Counted from the first letter of the stretch, positions 30,701 to 42,847 are shown. The stretch: DNA of 64,000 bases from Fallopia convolvulus (GCA_964016875.1 OZ024735.1:1790469-1854468), one strand, 5' to 3'. Notes: generated from the letters alone by a model not told the origin. Numbers and translations are program-made.

Positions 30701-31812
30701 CAGACAACCTAATTAGGGATCGACTATATTGGGCCCCAAGCAAAAACGGGTGGTTTTCGACCTCCACAGCGATTGACTTAATAACAAATATTCAAGCCCA
30801 GAACCCAAGCATAAATAACTGGCTATGGAAACTGAATACATTCTCGAAAGTCAAAAACTTCTTATGGAAGTTTCACTCTAACGGGCTTCCGACGAAGGCG
30901 AGACTAAGGGAGAGGCATGTAGCGATACCTGAAGGTTGTGTTATGTGTAACTGCACGTCGGAAGATATTGGACACCTATTTGTCAAATGCCAACACACAC
31001 AACGAATAATACAACAAGTAAACCCAAAGACTGCTCAAGTGTTGCATACCTATGACATTATGAACAAAAGGCCGCAAATTATATTGAATGAAATCTATGG
31101 ACAGATTGGAAGCAAAGAATTTACGGAACTGGCTGTCATCTGATGGTGCATATGGCATCAGAGAAATAAACTAGTTTTTCAACAAACTCCAGATGACCCG
31201 ATACCAGACCTCAATCTGTACATACGAAACCAAATACAAAATTGGGAACGGGCTAAATTGTGGGAGGAGGATGAAGAAAAGACAAAAACCCAAAAGTGTG
31301 CTAAAAGAAAGAAAAATGGGAAAGAGACAAAATGGAGAAAGCCCCAACGAGATGTTATTAAAATTAATTTTGATGGATCCAGATTAATTAATGGACAAGC
31401 TGCAGGGGGTGTTGTCATGCGAGATCACAAAGGAGAAGTGATAGACATGTCAGTAAAAAAATATGGGAAATGCTCGGCCCTAAAAGCAGAAACACTTGCG
31501 CTAAGGGATGCCATCAGGGAAGCAAAGAAAAGGAAACTCTTAAACATTGAACTTGAAGGGGACAATTTAACAGTCATAGAAGCTGCCCAAGGTAGTCGTT
31601 GCTGCCCTTGGGAAATTGAGATTATTATCTCTGACATCCTTGCTTCAATGCAAGAGTTCGAGATGGTTCACTTAGTTCATTCTAAGAGGACCTGTAACGC
31701 TGTGGCTGATAAAATTGCTAAAATGGGTCACAGTCTCCCCATCAGTACTATTAGAAACTCACCAGAACTTATTGTTCTCATCCGCAAGGATGCTCTAGGG
31801 TGGCCTCCTTAA
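27705..31812 (+). pseudogene. LINE ORF2: endonuclease, reverse transcriptase, RNase H (frameshifted)
   Basis: Endonuclease (27705 to about 28690): KISFWNSRGMG, AIAETKTEK, IIGDLNEIQ, SDHCKIS. A frameshift near 28700 moves the frame to one holding YWRQRAKTKHICLADANTGY and DKSPGPDGM. A second near 29190 leads to the frame with HYRPISLCSTIYK, LQGAFVANRAIQDN, KLDMEKAYDRVDW, LRQGDPLSPYLF and the catalytic AFADDIIIF (YADD variant, near 29765). A TGA at 31141 interrupts the zinc-finger region, and the same frame resumes. The C-terminal RNase H (about 31350-31760) has INFDGS, LKAETLALRDA, LEGDN and NAVADKIAK. This enzyme nicks target DNA and reverse-transcribes the element RNA in place. Degeneration is mild, suggesting a fairly young copy. 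Confidence 0.93.
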
Positions 31813-31857
31813 TTTAGGAGCGCACCCTAATTCTTACCTAATCAAAAAAAAAAAAAA

Positions 31858-31874
31858 ATCAAGTCTCTATTACT
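31858..31874. repeat. LINE target-site duplication, right copy
   Basis: Exact repeat of 25274-25290 following the poly(A) tail; the first A is shared with the tail. Confidence 0.92.
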
Positions 31875-31994
31875 GTAATTCTATTGATTGGAAAATAAAG
31901 CTACATCGCAAATATATGTGGGTAGCTAATAATAGCTTTGCCCTTTTTATTATCTCAAAGCAATAAAATATATTCTTCGGAAAGTTAATTAATA

Positions 31995-32215
31995 CTCCCT
32001 CTCTTCAATATAATAAGTCTTTTTAGATCTAAAATCTTGTTAAAAAAAACTTCACTTTGTTATTTTGGACACAATTTTCCCACTTTTATCCTTACATTTA
32101 ATAAAAAAGTGAACTAAATTTGTACCATTTTCATTTTCAATGTAGAAAGTAAACTATTTCAAATATTAACATGCTATACACGAAATTCACATAAGTTGTC
32201 ACCAGTCCACCACAT
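31995..32215. mobile_element. Stowaway-like MITE end (truncated)
   Basis: Starts CTCCCTCTCTTCAATATAAT, like the CTCCCTCNGT termini of Stowaway elements, then AT-rich sequence. I could not find the matching inverted end, so this is at most a remnant. Confidence 0.35.
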
Positions 32216-33823
32216 TACATTATGAAACCTAAATGTATTAAAAACAATGTTCATTCACACTAGGCGTTTGGTTTAATCGTTTCAACACTTCGGGTAATTA
32301 GTACCAAAAAAAAAACACTTCGGGTAATTAATTTGAGAGTATGATTGCAAGGGAAGTGAAAGAATCCCAAGAAAGAGATTGTCTATCTGAGAACACTCTT
32401 TATAATAAATCCTTAAAATTCCAAGGGACCATATGACAATGGAGATTGAGAGGGAGAAAACAACCTATTTCATTTATATGTTAAGAGCTGATTTAGCTTT
32501 GTGTTTGGTCAATTTCCTGAGAGGCCAAGTTTTGAGCAAGTCAAAATATAACTTTTGATCTCACATTCTGCAATCGTTGGAAACCCCTTCTTTCTAGACA
32601 TGAATGCAGGAAGTGAACTACTCAATTAAGATGTCAACCAATGTAGTAAGCTTTTGACTAAATATACTGCAAGAAGTAGAGGCTTATTGAAGGCCAAAGA
32701 AGATTGATACGGAATACCTAAAAACGAAGAACCCTCAGGTCTAGACAAATAAAATGCAAGAGCAGAACAAAGCACACCATCTTGAAAGCATTGTGTGACA
32801 AAATTGGCTGGTTCTATAACAGTTACATAAATCGGAAAAAAGATTCTGCAATATATTATAAAACTTAACTCTAATTAATTTGGGTAGCACCAGCTTCATA
32901 ATTCTGACTGCCTCTTCAAAGATTAGAATCTTCAGCAAGCCAGATACTGCAAGATGACATTAATTAGTATATCAGATATGTGAGGGTCTAAAAGACACAG
33001 CTGGTGTTTTTGTAGTAAGATAGGCAGCAATTCAATTAAATGCCTTTATTATAAACATAAACATAATGGAATCTAGCAGTTGAAAGAACTGGTGTTCTCA
33101 AGACATTCTTGAGGAGGAATGCATGTCATTATCAGTCAACTAAAACAAAAGACCACCATCCACTACATATTATCCATTATAGCCAGCAATATTAACAAAG
33201 CAAGAGGTCACATACTTCAGTATCAGCAAAACAGAAAGCTAATTAGCCAAAACCATTGATATGATCCACCAGTATAAGATTTTAGCAATCTAAATAGAAC
33301 TTTTAGGGTAGCTCTAAACAGTTATCAGATCAACAATGCAAGGTTGCGATTTGGTATTACTCCAAAAGAGGCAAATGACAATTTCATACTAATAAGCTTG
33401 AAAATTACTAAGAAACTACACTCCATTCTCAATGAAGTGTACATGAAGATAAATCCTATTACACTGCAAGCATTGTGAACTCAACATTCCTTTTTTGTTT
33501 CATTAGCACTACAAATAATAAATCATTAGAACAACTAACATAGATGTAAATGACAATTTCATATAATAAGCTTGAAAATGTCTAAAAAACAGCACTCTAA
33601 TCTCAATAAAGTCCATATTATAGCTAAAACCTATTGCATAGCTAAATCGTTGTTTGTTTCATTAGAACTAAGAATCACAGATCATTTAAACAACTAACAA
33701 TGCTTAGCAAAGGCAAAAATGAGCCCAAACATTAACACAATCCAACACAAAAGCCAATATCAAAGTGATCAAGCTTACATTTCATAATAGGAAACGTAAC
33801 CAAACAAGGGAAAGCAATTCACC

Positions 33824-34392
33824 TTAGATGTTGCTTGGGTACATGAAAACTCTGACCTTGTCACCCTAATCACCAAATACCACCATAAACTCCAATTAGC
33901 ACATAAACTCTCCTCGACAACAAAAACATGAACCAAAAAACGAGCTAAACCAATCCAATAGTACAAAGAGAGTTTTCGGGCGAAATTACCATAGATTTAG
34001 GGGGCAAATTGGACTTGAACTGAGCACGAACAACGCCAGTGTTTCCATGGGGCCTAATGACCTTACCCCAAATGCACCTGTAATGGGAGCCATTCCTCTT
34101 AATCTTGGCCTTGTAGATGTAAGCCAAACGCTTTCCCTGGTACCACGACACCTCTTCCTTAGTGTTAACTCCCTCAATCTGGATCAACGAAGTGCTCGGA
34201 TACTGGTTCGACTTCGACCTCTTGTACCCTAGGATCGAACCCCTAACGTACAACCTGAAGGGAGCCAAAGCAACAACTCAAATGCATTCATAACCAAGCG
34301 CATAAGATTCAACTCCACATAGAACATCAAATTAGACCCTCGCATAGCGGGAATTCGAACCTGACACGCTCTCCTTGGCGCTCCTTCACCAT
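33824..34392 (-). CDS. 60S ribosomal protein L35a (eL33), copy 1
   Basis: Minus-strand CDS of three exons: 34392-34361, 34254-33990 and 33865-33824, 112 residues, the normal length for plant L35a. Exon 1 encodes MVKERQGERVR; exon 2 LYVRGSILGYKRSKSNQYPS through GSHYRCIWGKV, RPHGNTGVVRAQF and SNLPPKSM; exon 3 GDKVRVFMYPSNI, the conserved C-terminus. Splice sites are GTCAG|GTTCGA, TTCAG|GTTG, CTATG|GTAATT and ATTAG|GGTGAC. It is a structural component of the large cytosolic ribosomal subunit. All codons are intact, and telo-box and site II promoter motifs precede it. A near-identical paralogue lies at 43691-44265. Confidence 0.95.
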
Positions 34393-34462
34393 GGTTGTGG
34401 ATTCGGGTTCTGCAAAGTGCTCGGCGGAAGTGAAGATGGACAAAGGGGGGATGCTACCGAAA

Positions 34463-34615
34463 AAACCCTAGACTGAATCTATTTTTTAATGGTTAGGATT
34501 AGGATGTGCAAGTGCCCTGGGCCGGGTTGGACGTCGATGCTAAAAAGGGGTTCAAACGTGTCCAGCCCATTTTATATCTGGGATAGTGTTCATTATGATA
34601 TTCTTCATTTGGGCC
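34463..34615 (-). promoter_or_regulatory. Telo-box and site II motifs of L35a copy 1
   Basis: AAACCCTA (telo-box) at 34463-34470, about 70 bp before the start codon. Site II motifs (TGGGCC/T) are at 34518-34523, 34564-34569 (complement) and 34610-34615. The telo-box plus site II combination is a known signature of plant ribosomal protein promoters, driving expression in dividing cells through Pur-alpha and TCP-type factors. Confidence 0.75.
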
Positions 34616-34784
34616 GAACTAAGCAGAGTTATAAAAATATGACCCGGTTGACCCGACCCATAAAATTGACCCAATATTAGGATTAGGTGTCGTGACTGAG
34701 CTCAGCAACATCAAGGAACAACAATAACATCAACCCAGGTGGAACCCGATATGGACGGGATCTGGGGTGTCGAGATGTAGGCTG

Positions 34785-34975
34785 GGCAGAAAAAACCGTA
34801 ACCGAAAAACCGAACCGAAAAACCGATCACTTTTTACGGTTAACCGAACCGAATTTTTTTGTACCGGTTACGGTTAACCAACCGATACTTTTAATGGTTC
34901 AACGGTTCGAATACGGTTATTAATATTTTCGCAGGCGGTTAACCGATAATATTTTTACTATATATTATATGTTTT
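34785..34975. repeat. ACCGAA/ACGGTT-rich repeat
   Basis: Dense short motifs such as AACCGAAAAACCGAACCG, ACGGTTAACCGAACCG and GGTTACGGTTAACC. This is typical of termini of a common plant non-autonomous DNA transposon family, but the second terminus is not found. It abuts the Helitron at 34987. Confidence 0.45.
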
Positions 34976-34986
34976 TAAAAAGGGAA

Positions 34987-35678
34987 TCTACTATATATAT
35001 ATATATAAGCAATAAGGTTTGGAGCCACCACATTGCGCCACCTCATCATTTTCCACATGTCGTCCCCAGAATGTGCCACCTTGGATTTTGCCACGTGTCA
35101 TCTTTTTATTAAGCCATGTCATACCATTTTTTACACGTCATATGCCACTTCATATTATTTAGGGTAATTACTATTAACTTTTTTTGAAAGGAAAATCTTT
35201 TCCTTATTTATAGCTAATAAACATAATTATCCTAACTTTCACCTAATATATCCTACCAAATTGTTTCCAAGATCTTTTTTATTGTGTATTTTAATAATAT
35301 TAAGTTACGCAAATTTATTAATAATCTTATTTACCAAATTCTTTCCAAGATCTTTTTTATTGTGTATTTTAATAATATTAAGTTAAGCAAATTTATTAAT
35401 AATCTTATTTTGTTAATGGTCTAATCTTATAAAATATTACATGATCACTTCATGACCAAATTGTATACAAATCAAACATATAATATTTATTATTAATTTA
35501 ATCGTATCAGATCACTTGACCAATATTGTGTCATTTCTTTATATTTAGTATTTTATTATTACATCGATATTGTTATGTTCATCAATAAAATATAATAAAA
35601 ATATTATTAATATCTTTTTTATAATATATCTAAAAAATATCGATTTATAGTCGTGCAGGGCACGACGGGGACAACTAG
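34987..35678 (+). mobile_element. Non-autonomous Helitron
   Basis: Starts TCTACTATATATATATATAT (host A before it) and ends CTAG with host T after it. A perfect 7-bp hairpin (GTCGTGC-AGG-GCACGAC, 35650-35666) lies 12 nt before the end, as required of Helitron 3' ends. No Rep/helicase gene. Inside, a unit of about 84 bp (ACCAAATTSTTTCCAAGATC ... AATAATCTTAT) is tandemly duplicated at about 35255-35415. Confidence 0.9.
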
Positions 35679-37120
35679 TTAAATATCTAATTGGTTTTAG
35701 TTAAAAATAAGTGTAGTTTAATAAACAATAAACTATCTATTATAATTTTTGTTTTAAATTTGTTTTCAATAATCAATGTCTCAGTTAAAGCTCAAAATTT
35801 TTTATACCTAATGGATTTTAATTATGGATTCAACCATTTTAAATTTATCAAGTTCTAAAGTATGGCTAATATCTTTAATTTCAATTCATGGACAATGTTC
35901 AGTCAAGGTTTGTGAAGAAACCGGACAAATGAAGAGAAATAGGCTTAGAACTGAGAGAGTGAGCTATTATTTAACTATCAGAAATCTAAGAATTGCTATT
36001 TAAGTATTTATTGTCCTAAACCAAATGCTAAAACGATTTATGTTTCTTTCTGTAGATATTTTTATCAAATAAATGCAAACCAGATTCAGTTTATCAAATA
36101 AATGCAAACTAGTTTCAGAATATAATCAATTGAGTGTTTCACTCAGGTTAGAGAGTACTGTGATCTAATTATTGCTCAAGTTACAACATGATCCCTCCAT
36201 GGATTAATATTCCCCTCTTACCCCGACTCGAAGTCGGGAGGGTATTTAAGGAGGGTCCAAAGCAAAAGGAAAAGGACAAGAAAAAGGAGAGACATAGCTA
36301 GAAAGTGAGAACGAAAAAGTGCGCTAGTAAAACTCCGAAAATGGTAACTGGGAAACTAAAACAAAGAGAGAAAAGAGAGGAAAAGAGCAGGAAACTCCCT
36401 TCAGGTCTTCCCGACTACCGCTTTGTCACTGTCGTGACTGAGCTCGTGAACCAATATTAAGGTTAGTTGTACTTGGCTATTGAGCTCGATAAATGTGATA
36501 AGTTCCATAAGCATTTTATCTGTGCATTGTCAAACGAACCCTAGACCTTGAGAAATTGGGTCCGAATCAGGTCAAGTGTTGGACAACGCATAAAAATCAA
36601 AATCAAAATTGGCTATAAAATTGTTGGAATAAAAGAGTTTTAAGTATTATCTAATTTCCTATTAAGGGCATGTTTGGTCATAACATATGAAAACATAAAC
36701 AAAAAAAATAAATCTAGTTCATTCTTGTGTCATCATATAGTAAGAAATTTTTTATTACTGTAATATCTATGTGCATAGAGAAAGGTGGAAATGAGTGACT
36801 CCACCTTTTTGAAACTCACTCCTATATTGGAAAAATGATTGAGGAGGGGCAAATTCATTTTTCTACGGACAATGAGCCTAGACAAGGTAAGATAACTTTT
36901 TTTTGTCGATGTATCAAGACATCGAAATGGACAAGATTTATTTTCATTTCATTAATGTTTCCACATATTGTGACCAACATGTCCTTAGTGTTTATCCAGA
37001 TGGAACAATGTAGAGAATTTCATATGGTTCATCAAGGAAAAAATGAAGCAAAATATCATAATTTATCTTTTAAAAACTCGGTATCACATATTAGACTTGT
37101 ACAATAGCGGGTTTATGTCA
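35679..37120. other. Intergenic DNA, no gene recognised
   Basis: AT-rich. The stretch near 36220-36450 (CCCCGACTCGAAGTCGGGAG, then a purine-rich run) has the look of retrotransposon leader or LTR sequence but cannot be tied to an element. A 90-codon ORF at 36835-37107 shows no known domain. Confidence 0.4.
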
Positions 37121-37439
37121 AGATTGACACAAAAATTTAGCTCTTGGACACGACCATGATGATGGTCGTGAATTGCGTCAATTTGGTCATGACTGTGACC
37201 AAGGTCGTGACAAGCCTCAAATTACCTTCACAAAGCTAGTCACATTTGTGACACCTCTTCATCGACCTCCCAACTCTTCTGGCTCAGTTTTTTTAGACAA
37301 AAAACTACTAAAAAGATAGGCATGCAACAATCCCTGCATGTAGATGAGCTCAAGACAAGAATTGTCGAGCTCATGCTCATAGGCATATCAAGTAGCTAGA
37401 CGCGAAGCTAGTCAAGGAATTATCATGGTCACTCCAGAC

Positions 37440-37690
37440 CAGAAGGGTTAAGCGGCTCGTACATGGTGGCTCCTAATCACGCCAAAAGTTCATCGGTGGC
37501 ATCTTGAATATGCTTGGTTATTGCTCTCGTGATAGGACCATCAAAAAGCATCTTCATCTTGTCCTCAATATCTTTAGGAGTCATCGATGGCCGTTTGGCA
37601 TAATTCTTCTCCACTTATCCACAAATTGTCATTGATTCATCATCGAAGTCATATTTTGGAACAAAAAGAGACAAAACCGAAACATTGAAA
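37440..37690 (-). pseudogene. Gypsy pol/gag boundary fragment
   Basis: The minus strand reads YGVHSTFNVSVLSLFVPKYD, then, after a stop, DGPITRAITKHIQDATDELL. The first resembles the C-terminal end of gypsy integrase (VHxTFNVxxLSPF); the second the PITRAR-KR-qeA segment that ends many plant gypsy polyproteins. It is directly continuous with a copia-like gag fragment, so two element classes are joined. Confidence 0.55.
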
Positions 37691-38040
37691 GTAGAATGTA
37701 CACCATACGAAATCTCAAGCTAGAGAACCTTCTTTGCACGAGCATTTTTCTCCAACTTCTTAAAGTCGACATCATTGTAGTCCTCCTCCTTCTTCACCTC
37801 CTTCCCATCATTAGTGAGAAAGGTTTCAGGACCAATCTCAATCACTTTCCAAAGTCGTCCAACAAGAGAACATATGTGGGTTTCCATTTGCTCAACCCAC
37901 TAATCATATTCTCCCGGTTTGAGTATTGGCAGTTTCCAAAATGAGTCGTTGATCATAGTGTTCTTTGAACTCATCTTTCTTGTAAAACAATAAGTACTAA
38001 AACAAATCTAGAGCCAAGACTCTGATACGAGTTGTAGGAT
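37691..38040 (-). pseudogene. Copia gag-like fragment with decayed primer-binding site
   Basis: The minus strand starts MSSKNTMINDSFWKLPILKP and continues GEYD-stop-WVEQMETHI and RLWKVIEIGPE, matching the start of plant copia gag (P-L-GENY--W---M---L--LWKV-EIG). Just upstream (about 38018-38030) is a decayed TGGTATCAGAGC-like primer-binding site (complement CTCTGATACGAG) followed by a TTGTAGGA LTR end. Confidence 0.55.
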
Positions 38041-38189
38041 CGTTAGTACGTCTAGGTCGCCGACCTAGCCAAAGTCGCCAACATAATCAAGGTTGTCGAC
38101 TTAGACAAAGTCACCAACCTGAGTGTATACGCAACGAAAATTTAATTTAACAAGAAAAACTTACTTGACACACCAATATTTTATAGTGG

Positions 38190-39130
38190 AAACACTTGAT
38201 CGACGAACTTTGTTAATCAAGTGTGAAAACATTAGGCTCATGTTAGAGTGCTTGAGGAAGGAAAAACTATACGCGAACTTTGCTAAGTGTTTGTTTTGCT
38301 CGGACACTACGAATTTTCTTAGGTTTGTCATGTCCAAGGATGGTTTACGCGTCGATGAGGAAAAAATTTGCACCATCCGAGAGTGGCCAACACCCACAAC
38401 GCCGATGATGATTCGATCCTTCTTAGGCCTCGCGGGGTTTTATCAATGCTTAGTCAATGACTTTAGCCCTATCATCGGGCTATTCCATAATCTCACAAAG
38501 AAGACTACCATAAATAAGTGGACGTCGTAGCACGAGGCTGCCTTCATAGCCTTGAAAGATGTTTTGTATTGTGCCCTAGTGCTTCAAATGCCAGATTTTA
38601 CTAAGCACCTCGAGATCGAGTGTGGCGCCTCCGATTATGGAATTGGTGGCGTACTCCTTCAAGAAAGATGATCAACCGCTTACTTTAGGGAGAAGCCCAT
38701 CAGTCTAACCCTTAACTACCCGACTTATGATAAGGAACTTTATGCTTTAATTCGGGTTTTGAAAACATGGAAGCATTACCTTTAGCCAAGCGAGTTCGTC
38801 ATCCACACGGACCCCGCTGCACTAGTTTATCTAAGGAGCCAAGTGCGTTGAATCACCGCCATGTGAGATGGGTGGAGTTTATGGAGACGTCCCCGTATGT
38901 CATCGCTCACAAGAAAGGTAAGGAGAACATCGTTGCCTACGCTCTCTCTAACTCATCTACATTATCAGTTGCTCGACTTTTCCTTAATCAAAGAGCTTTA
39001 CATGCTGATTTTTTTAGCCAATCAAGGAAAGCCTCAAGCACACTCGAGTCCATGAGACCTATTTCTTGGACGATGGGTGATAGGCGTGAAATCTTCGTGC
39101 AAATCACGGCTATGCAAAAGAATCCAAACT
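38190..39130 (+). pseudogene. Ty3/gypsy RT-RNase H remnant
   Basis: The plus strand encodes the end of gypsy RT (LRKEKLYANFAKCLFCSDTT, FLRFVMSKDGLRVDEEKI, SFLGLAGFYQCLVNDFS) and, after several stops, RNase H (HRHVRWVEFMETSPYVIAHK followed by KGKENIVAYALS). Multiple stops and frameshifts make it a pseudogene. Its integrase continues at 39900 after an interruption. Confidence 0.85.
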
Positions 39131-39895
39131 AACTAAGAACCGTAGTCGTTAGGAAGTCCAGGTTGAATCCACAGGGAGGTTGATTTATCTTTTTATATGA
39201 ATTTTATGTCAATTAAATTAAAAGGGGGTTTATGAACTAAACTAAATCTAAGAATGCAAAACTAACAAAGTAATAAAAGATTATGAATAACAATAATTAG
39301 GAAGATAGCTTAGGCAAACAAATATCCACAATCGTATGACAAGTTGATCATTGACTTCACCTCAATATCACATGCAATGGATTTTCCAATTCCTTTTTAA
39401 TTCTAACTAACAGCACAACCAGATACTATTAGTTCTAAATAATTAAACAACCATGAAACCATCAATGATTCAGTTTAATAGCAGCAATAAGGATAGGAAT
39501 ATAGTTGGATACAATTCTAGCATAAAACAACCAGCTTTTACTCTAGAATGCAAATCAAATATCTTCTGCATAAAACTAGCACAAGCAGATACTAGTACGA
39601 TGCAGTTGCTACTTTAATCTAGAGATGCTCAACCAGTAACACTCTAGATCCAATAGATCCAATAACAACAAACCCTAGTTGATCAGGCTAGAAACTGTTG
39701 AAATAAATCATAAACATTCAAGCAAGAGATAAGATTAAATCCAAGCAATAGATAAGGAATTAGAAATCTTACAACTTTTACCAAAACGATGCTTCAATTG
39801 TCTGACTAAGCAAAGATGCTTAGTTCTCCATAGAAAAGCTAAAAACTCTAAAAGAAAAATATGATAATAGTCTATGAGAGATGCAACTCTCCAAA
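39131..39895. mobile_element. Insertion interrupting the gypsy remnant
   Basis: About 760 bp of AT-rich non-coding sequence starting near CTAACTAAGAACCGTAGTCG, separating RNase H from integrase. The class is not recognised and no terminal repeats are visible. It might be part of a different retrotransposon's leader. Confidence 0.4.
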
Positions 39896-39899
39896 CCCT

Positions 39900-40998
39900 A
39901 ATATAATAGAACTAGGTCTAAACTCCTCGGTTAAGCACTTGTTGCTTAAGGAAGCTAATGATGGCCAAGACCACTTTGACGTCGCCAAAACCCTCGCGAA
40001 CATTTATTTTGGCCACATGTGGCTCGAGATGCTACGGAATATTACAAGGGTTGCGTTACTTGCCAAACAGCTAAGGCCAAGTAGAGTATATCACGGTCTC
40101 TACACGTCGTTGCCTATCCCAAACGCCCCGTGGGAAGATCTTTCTATGGATTGTATTACGGGCCTTCCACTGTCTCAGTGCCGTAGAGATTGCGTTTTCG
40201 TAGTTGTGGACCGATTTTCAAAAATGGCACACTTCATCGCGTGTAAGGGAACAACAATGCAACCGACATTGCAAACTTGTTGTTTGAGCATGTCGTGAAG
40301 TTACAAGGTGTGCCTAAAACTATTGTTAGTGATAGGGACACCAAGTTTTGTAGCCATTTTTGGAGGAGTTCATGGGAAAGTTAGGCACACAATTACTCTT
40401 CTTCACTTCTTATCAAACCCAAACCGATGGTCAAATTGAGGTGAACAATCGGACCCTTGGCACCCTTCTTAGTACGGTGCTCAAAGCTAACCCAAGTCGG
40501 TGGGAGGACTTATTGTGTATTATCAAGTTTTTGTATAATAGGTCCACTCATTCGACAACTAAGAAGACTCCATTCGAGGTAGTCTACAGGCGTAATCCAC
40601 TCACACCCTTGGATTTGGTGCCTCGGCCTTTGAAGGACAACAATCACATCGACGCGACCAACTGCGCTAACACCGTGTGCCGCTTACATGAGCACATAGC
40701 TCCAGCGCCGTGCCAACCAACCAATACGCCACCCAACACAAACAAGGGGTGTTGTAAGATGGTTTTCGAGCCCGACACCTTGTGTGGATTTACCTCCACA
40801 AAGGCCGGTTTCCCGACTCGTGCAAGAGGAAGTTGCACCCTCGTGGTGACTGCCCCTACCGAGTCTTACGGTGCATCGGGACTATGCCTATCAGATTGAC
40901 CTCCTCGACAAGTATGAAGTCCACGCCACTTTCAACCTCGAAGACCTCTCTCCCTATGTTGAGTTCGAGTATCATGACGAGGAAAAAGGAACATTTCC
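39900..40998 (+). pseudogene. Ty3/gypsy integrase remnant
   Basis: The plus strand carries HFDVAKTLANIYF (decayed zinc-finger region), LPIPNAPWEDLSMDCITGLP (first catalytic Asp), VVDRFSKMAHFIACKG, SDRDTKF-like sequence near 40330, SYQTQTDGQIEVNNRTL (Glu region) and STKKTPFEVVYRRNPLTPLD. It ends with HATFNLEDLSPYVEFE. Frameshifts near 40295, 40640 and 40860 break it. Same strand and element as 38190-39130. Confidence 0.87.
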
Positions 40999-41223
40999 CA
41001 CTCAAGGATGGAGGGTGATACGACAATGCCCATGGATGCCGCCCAAGAGGAGCAAAGTAATATGGCTCACTCCTCTTGGGCGGAGTAAAGTGACATGGCT
41101 CGCCCATGGATGCGCATGAATTTAAAAAAAAAAGATTAGGTAGTTTTTATATTAAAAAAATGGTGATTTTATTTGATTAAGTAAATAATGTGGTTAAAAT
41201 TTAAATACTTTTAGCATTTTATA

Positions 41224-42180
41224 ATACTTCAAGGCTACCACCTGGAATTTGCAAAACCTCAAGGTTACCATGCAAAAATTCGAAAAACCTTGTGTGCCAC
41301 GCAAAATTTATAAGAGCATATGTAGCGGGGGTTTCAACCCGGATATCGGCGAGTTTCACTTAAAAAGAAAAAAGAAAAATGCATGAAACCCTTGGTTGGA
41401 GTTTCAACATTCGAAACTCAACAACTGAGTTTCACGGACAGAGGAGCAGTGGGTTTGCCAAGTGAAAGTGTGACATGTGGCCATCACTTTAGATTAGTTT
41501 TAGCTAATTTAATTTAAGTTAGTATTTAGCTATTTAGGTCAATTTTAAATTTATAATAATAAAAAAATTATACTATAATTAATAAAAAAAATTATCTATC
41601 CATAAATACCAATTTTGTATATATTTGATTCACTTTAAAATTAAATTATTTTTTTGGGTTGATTATGGGTAAACAAACACATATTTTTACAAACCTAAAA
41701 CTCAAAAATATAATAAAATTAGCCAAATTGTAATTTGTTTAATTAGCTAAAGAAATATTTAAAATTAATAAATGAAGGGTATAGTTGTAATTGTGTATAG
41801 ATAAATAAATGGTTGTTGGAAAATGAGAAAAAGTAGAAAAGTGGGTTTTATGAGTTTCATTAATATTTAAGTGGGTTTCATGAAACGAAATTGAGAGAGT
41901 ATAAGATGATGTGGAAGAGAGAGAAATATAAAAAGTAAATATTTTTTTGAGTTTCATGGATTTCATCGGGTTCACCAATACACATGGTCTAAAACCTCAT
42001 GGTCACCACATGAAATTTCCCATTATTTAATTTGAGGCATAATTGGAATGATTTTTAACGGATTATGTAATTTACGGTAGGGAACAAACATAATCTAAGG
42101 CTCTAGAGCATCATCTAAAAAAACTATTCACAAGACACCATCAAAAAAAAGTAAAATTGGAGGGTGGCAAACAAATTTCT
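41224..42180. repeat. Older repeat split by a Harbinger-like element
   Basis: Sequence on both sides of 41314-41989 (AAGGCTACCACCTGGAATTT on the left; CATGGTCACCACATGAAATT and a GGAGGGTGGCAAACAAATTT end on the right) looks like one older TE of the ACCxTCAAGGTTACC type. Class not recognised. Confidence 0.4.
41314..41989. mobile_element. Harbinger/Tourist-like element with TAA target duplication
   Basis: The termini GAGCATATGTAG and, complemented, GACCATGTGTAT are imperfect inverted repeats flanked by TAA (41311-41313 and 41990-41992), the 3-bp target of PIF/Harbinger elements. 676 bp, AT-rich, no transposase. Confidence 0.65.
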
Positions 42181-42189
42181 GCCAAAAAT

Positions 42190-42297
42190 TTATGCTTTGA
42201 CAAGCTCTTTGTGTGTATTATAAGTTACTATAACTACATATATGCTTTGACAAGCTCTTCGTGTGTATTATAAGTTACTATAACTACATATATGTTA
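42190..42297. repeat. 54-bp tandem duplication
   Basis: TATGCTTTGACAAGCTCTTT and its continuation to ACTATAACTACATA are repeated head-to-tail with one substitution (CTCTTT/CTCTTC). Confidence 0.85.
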
Positions 42298-42847
42298 TTA
42301 GCTCCGTGACCGTACTAGGGAATCTATAAACGATTTTAGCTCAGAGATGCATGTAACTATTTAATTGATTTCAATCAGGGTCCTGACTTTAGCTTTTGAT
42401 GCCATTAAACCTGTACAAATAAAACAAGTCTAGGCATTCTCTTGCAACAGCTCTGAGGGAGCACTTGGTTGCCTGTATGAGGAACTCCTACCCAAACGAT
42501 TTCTGATAACCTCTTCACAAATTGGGAATTTGGCTCATTTTCTACAATGCCTTAGAAGGCCAATGGAGATTGACACAGAATACAAACAACGCTCAGGTCT
42601 AAAACAAATAAAACGCAAGAGTAGAACAAGGCATCTTGAAAGTGTCTAGATTAACAAAATTCTGCAATATATTACTATAAAACTGAGCTCCAAATGGTTG
42701 TGTAGCACCAACTTCTTAATTCTCTTACACCACCCCCAAAGTCTGGAATCTTCAACAAGCAAGATACTGCAACATGACATTCATTGAAGGTCAATAACTA
42801 GTATGCCGGGAATGTGAAGTCTAAAGAGTAAGATAGGCACACATCAA

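Larger units (their letters stand above)
25291..31857 (+). mobile_element. L1-type LINE, near full length
   Basis: 6.57-kb non-LTR retrotransposon on the plus strand, bounded by a 17-bp target duplication and ending in a 15-A tail (31844-31858). Order: U2-derived junction, 5' region, ORF1-like region, endonuclease, RT, zinc-finger region, C-terminal RNase H. The RNase H tail is characteristic of one branch of plant L1 elements. Two frameshifts and a TGA interrupt ORF2, so it is no longer autonomous. Confidence 0.92.
32680..34617. repeat. Duplicated block, copy 1 (contains an L35a gene)
   Basis: About 1.9 kb that aligns with 42555-44468 in the same orientation, about 9.9 kb away: 3' flank, all three exons, both introns and promoter of the ribosomal protein gene. 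Small indels separate the copies. Copy 2 has a 69-bp MITE not in copy 1. Confidence 0.85.
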
